Origin: a virus
Length of the DNA stretch: 23,644 nt
Direction: 5' to 3' (one strand)
IMG/VR virus record: IMGVR_UViG_3300045996_000993
Location: 1 to 23,644 of that record
Shown: positions 23,076-23,644 of the stretch, in pieces
How the letters are laid out: every line of letters begins with the position of its first letter
How positions within the stretch are numbered: the stretch's first letter is position 1
Made by a program: the position numbers and the translations under genes
The notes under the pieces: generated by a model
The model's database searches: none
Told to the model about the DNA's origin: nothing
What the model saw: the letters and a program-made list of their open reading frames with translations, nothing else

Positions 23076-23501
23076 TTAGGCAGCAGAGGCGGCACCCGTA
23101 GACGACTTTTCAGCCGCTGCCTTAGCAGCGCCCGTCAAAGCCGCCTTGGGGAGCGAGATCTCTACGTCCCGCCCGTCCAGTCCGGTTGCCTTGCCTTCCT
23201 TGCGCACGATGGTGGCGAGCATGTTGCGAAGGGTCATGCGAGCACGACCTTCTGCGCCATGGCGCTTTTCGGCGACTTGTCCGCGATAGTGCTCAACCTT
23301 CTCCTGCGGAACTCCGTTCTGAGCCATCAGCTGGAAGAACCGGTCAAAGGAGAAGTTGCCGTCCTGCACGCACTGTTGCTTGATGAACTGTGCGAGCGCA
23401 TCCTCGCCGCCATTCTTGTAGCGGCCGGAATACTTGGACGGAACGATGGACTTCGTGGTCTTGGTCTCGGCTTCGCCCGAGCCATTGGTGGGATCACTCA
23501 T
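23076..23501 (-). CDS. Conserved phage protein of unknown function
   Basis: A 141-residue protein from ATG 23501, with AGAGG seven bases upstream. The middle (GEDALAQFIKQQCVQDGNFSFDRFFQLMAQNGVP, split here only for reading, residues about 33-66) is helical. RMTLRNMLATIVRKEG follows, then a low-complexity Ala/Lys/Ser tail. The pattern is of a small DNA-associated or scaffold-like protein, but I recognise no named domain. It is transcribed alone between promoter C and a strong terminator, which would allow high early expression. A nucleoid- or replication-associated role is speculation. Confidence 0.65.
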   Translation of the reverse strand: MSDPTNGSGEAETKTTKSIVPSKYSGRYKNGGEDALAQFIKQQCVQDGNFSFDRFFQLMAQNGVPQEKVEHYRGQVAEKRHGAEGRARMTLRNMLATIVRKEGKATGLDGRDVEISLPKAALTGAAKAAAEKSSTGAASAA

Positions 23502-23543
23502 ATACTTACCTCTCGGTTGTGGGCCTTGACTAACCCATCGTGC

Positions 23544-23595
23544 ATCCTACCACACTCACCGTATCCCTGTCAAGTAGTCCTTAGGTATTCAGATT
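23544..23595 (-). promoter_or_regulatory. Sigma70-type promoter C with conserved upstream element
   Basis: On the - strand: -35 TTGACA (23573-23568), an 18-base spacer ending in TGG, and -10 TAGGAT (23549-23544). ATCTGAATA sits at the same distance upstream as in promoter B. The predicted transcript starts about 35 bases before the 23501 start codon. Confidence 0.75.
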
Positions 23596-23642
23596 CCGAA
23601 ACGCCCCTTGGTGTTACCCTTCCATGGCTTCGCACCCATAAG
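23589..23642 (-). CDS. Possible 3' end of a further minus-strand gene (partial)
   Basis: Reading in from the window edge on the - strand gives LMGAKPWKGNTKGRFGI and then TGA (23591-23589). The basic, Gly-rich tail looks like a protein C-terminus, and the stop falls just before promoter C, where the upstream gene should end. The fragment is too short to identify, and the other two frames are open for similar lengths or less. Confidence 0.35.
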   Translation of the reverse strand, partial: LMGAKPWKGNTKGRFGI

Positions 23643-23644
23643 TT

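Overview
The window is a contiguous piece of a tailed-phage genome, most likely a podovirus of a Gram-negative bacterium. Genes are packed with ATGA, TAATG and GTGA overlaps. There are two blocks that converge and overlap by 16 bases at 15084-15099. No tRNA, rRNA, CRISPR array or insertion sequence was seen, and no gene-free stretch exceeds 300 bases.

Left block (1-15099, + strand) is virion genes. It starts with the tail end of an unknown gene, then a set of small adhesion or tail proteins (135-2352). These are followed by a LamG/arabinofuranosidase-like fibre (2353), a 1041-residue tailspike with a GH9-type glycosidase module (3205), and a second fibre (6341). That fibre shares its N-terminal module with the small protein at 1208. 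Then come a predicted tail-nozzle/DNA-stabilisation protein (8138), three small conserved phage proteins, and a run of internal or ejection-type proteins (10204-15099). One of these carries a truncated S74 chaperone domain and another a lytic transglycosylase domain.

Right block (15084-23644, - strand) is replication and nucleotide metabolism. In transcription order it holds: the possible end of an unseen gene, a conserved protein (23501), two conserved replication-region proteins (22910, 22419), an HNH endonuclease, a family A DNA polymerase, an exported PEP-CTERM-type protein, a small protein, a VRR-NUC nuclease, a DUF6378-like protein, PurZ, a MazG-like protein, a hidden 58-residue ORF and an SNF2-like helicase. 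Three near-copies of a sigma70-type promoter (TTGACA, 17-18 bp, TGG-TAnnnT) drive this block. Two of them sit immediately downstream of intrinsic terminators, so the block reads as three transcription units.

The main biological point is the adenylosuccinate synthetase homologue. Its P-loop reads GSTGKG where PurA has GDEGKG, which is the signature of PurZ. With a divergent family A polymerase (DpoZ-like) and MazG-fold candidates on both sides of it, this predicts a phage genome in which 2-aminoadenine (Z) replaces adenine. No DatZ-type HD dATPase is visible in the window. The oddest gene is the FxDxF-like PEP-CTERM protein placed two bases behind the polymerase gene. It suggests a host with an exosortase-type sorting system, for example a sphingomonad, another alphaproteobacterium or a betaproteobacterium; this host guess is inference.
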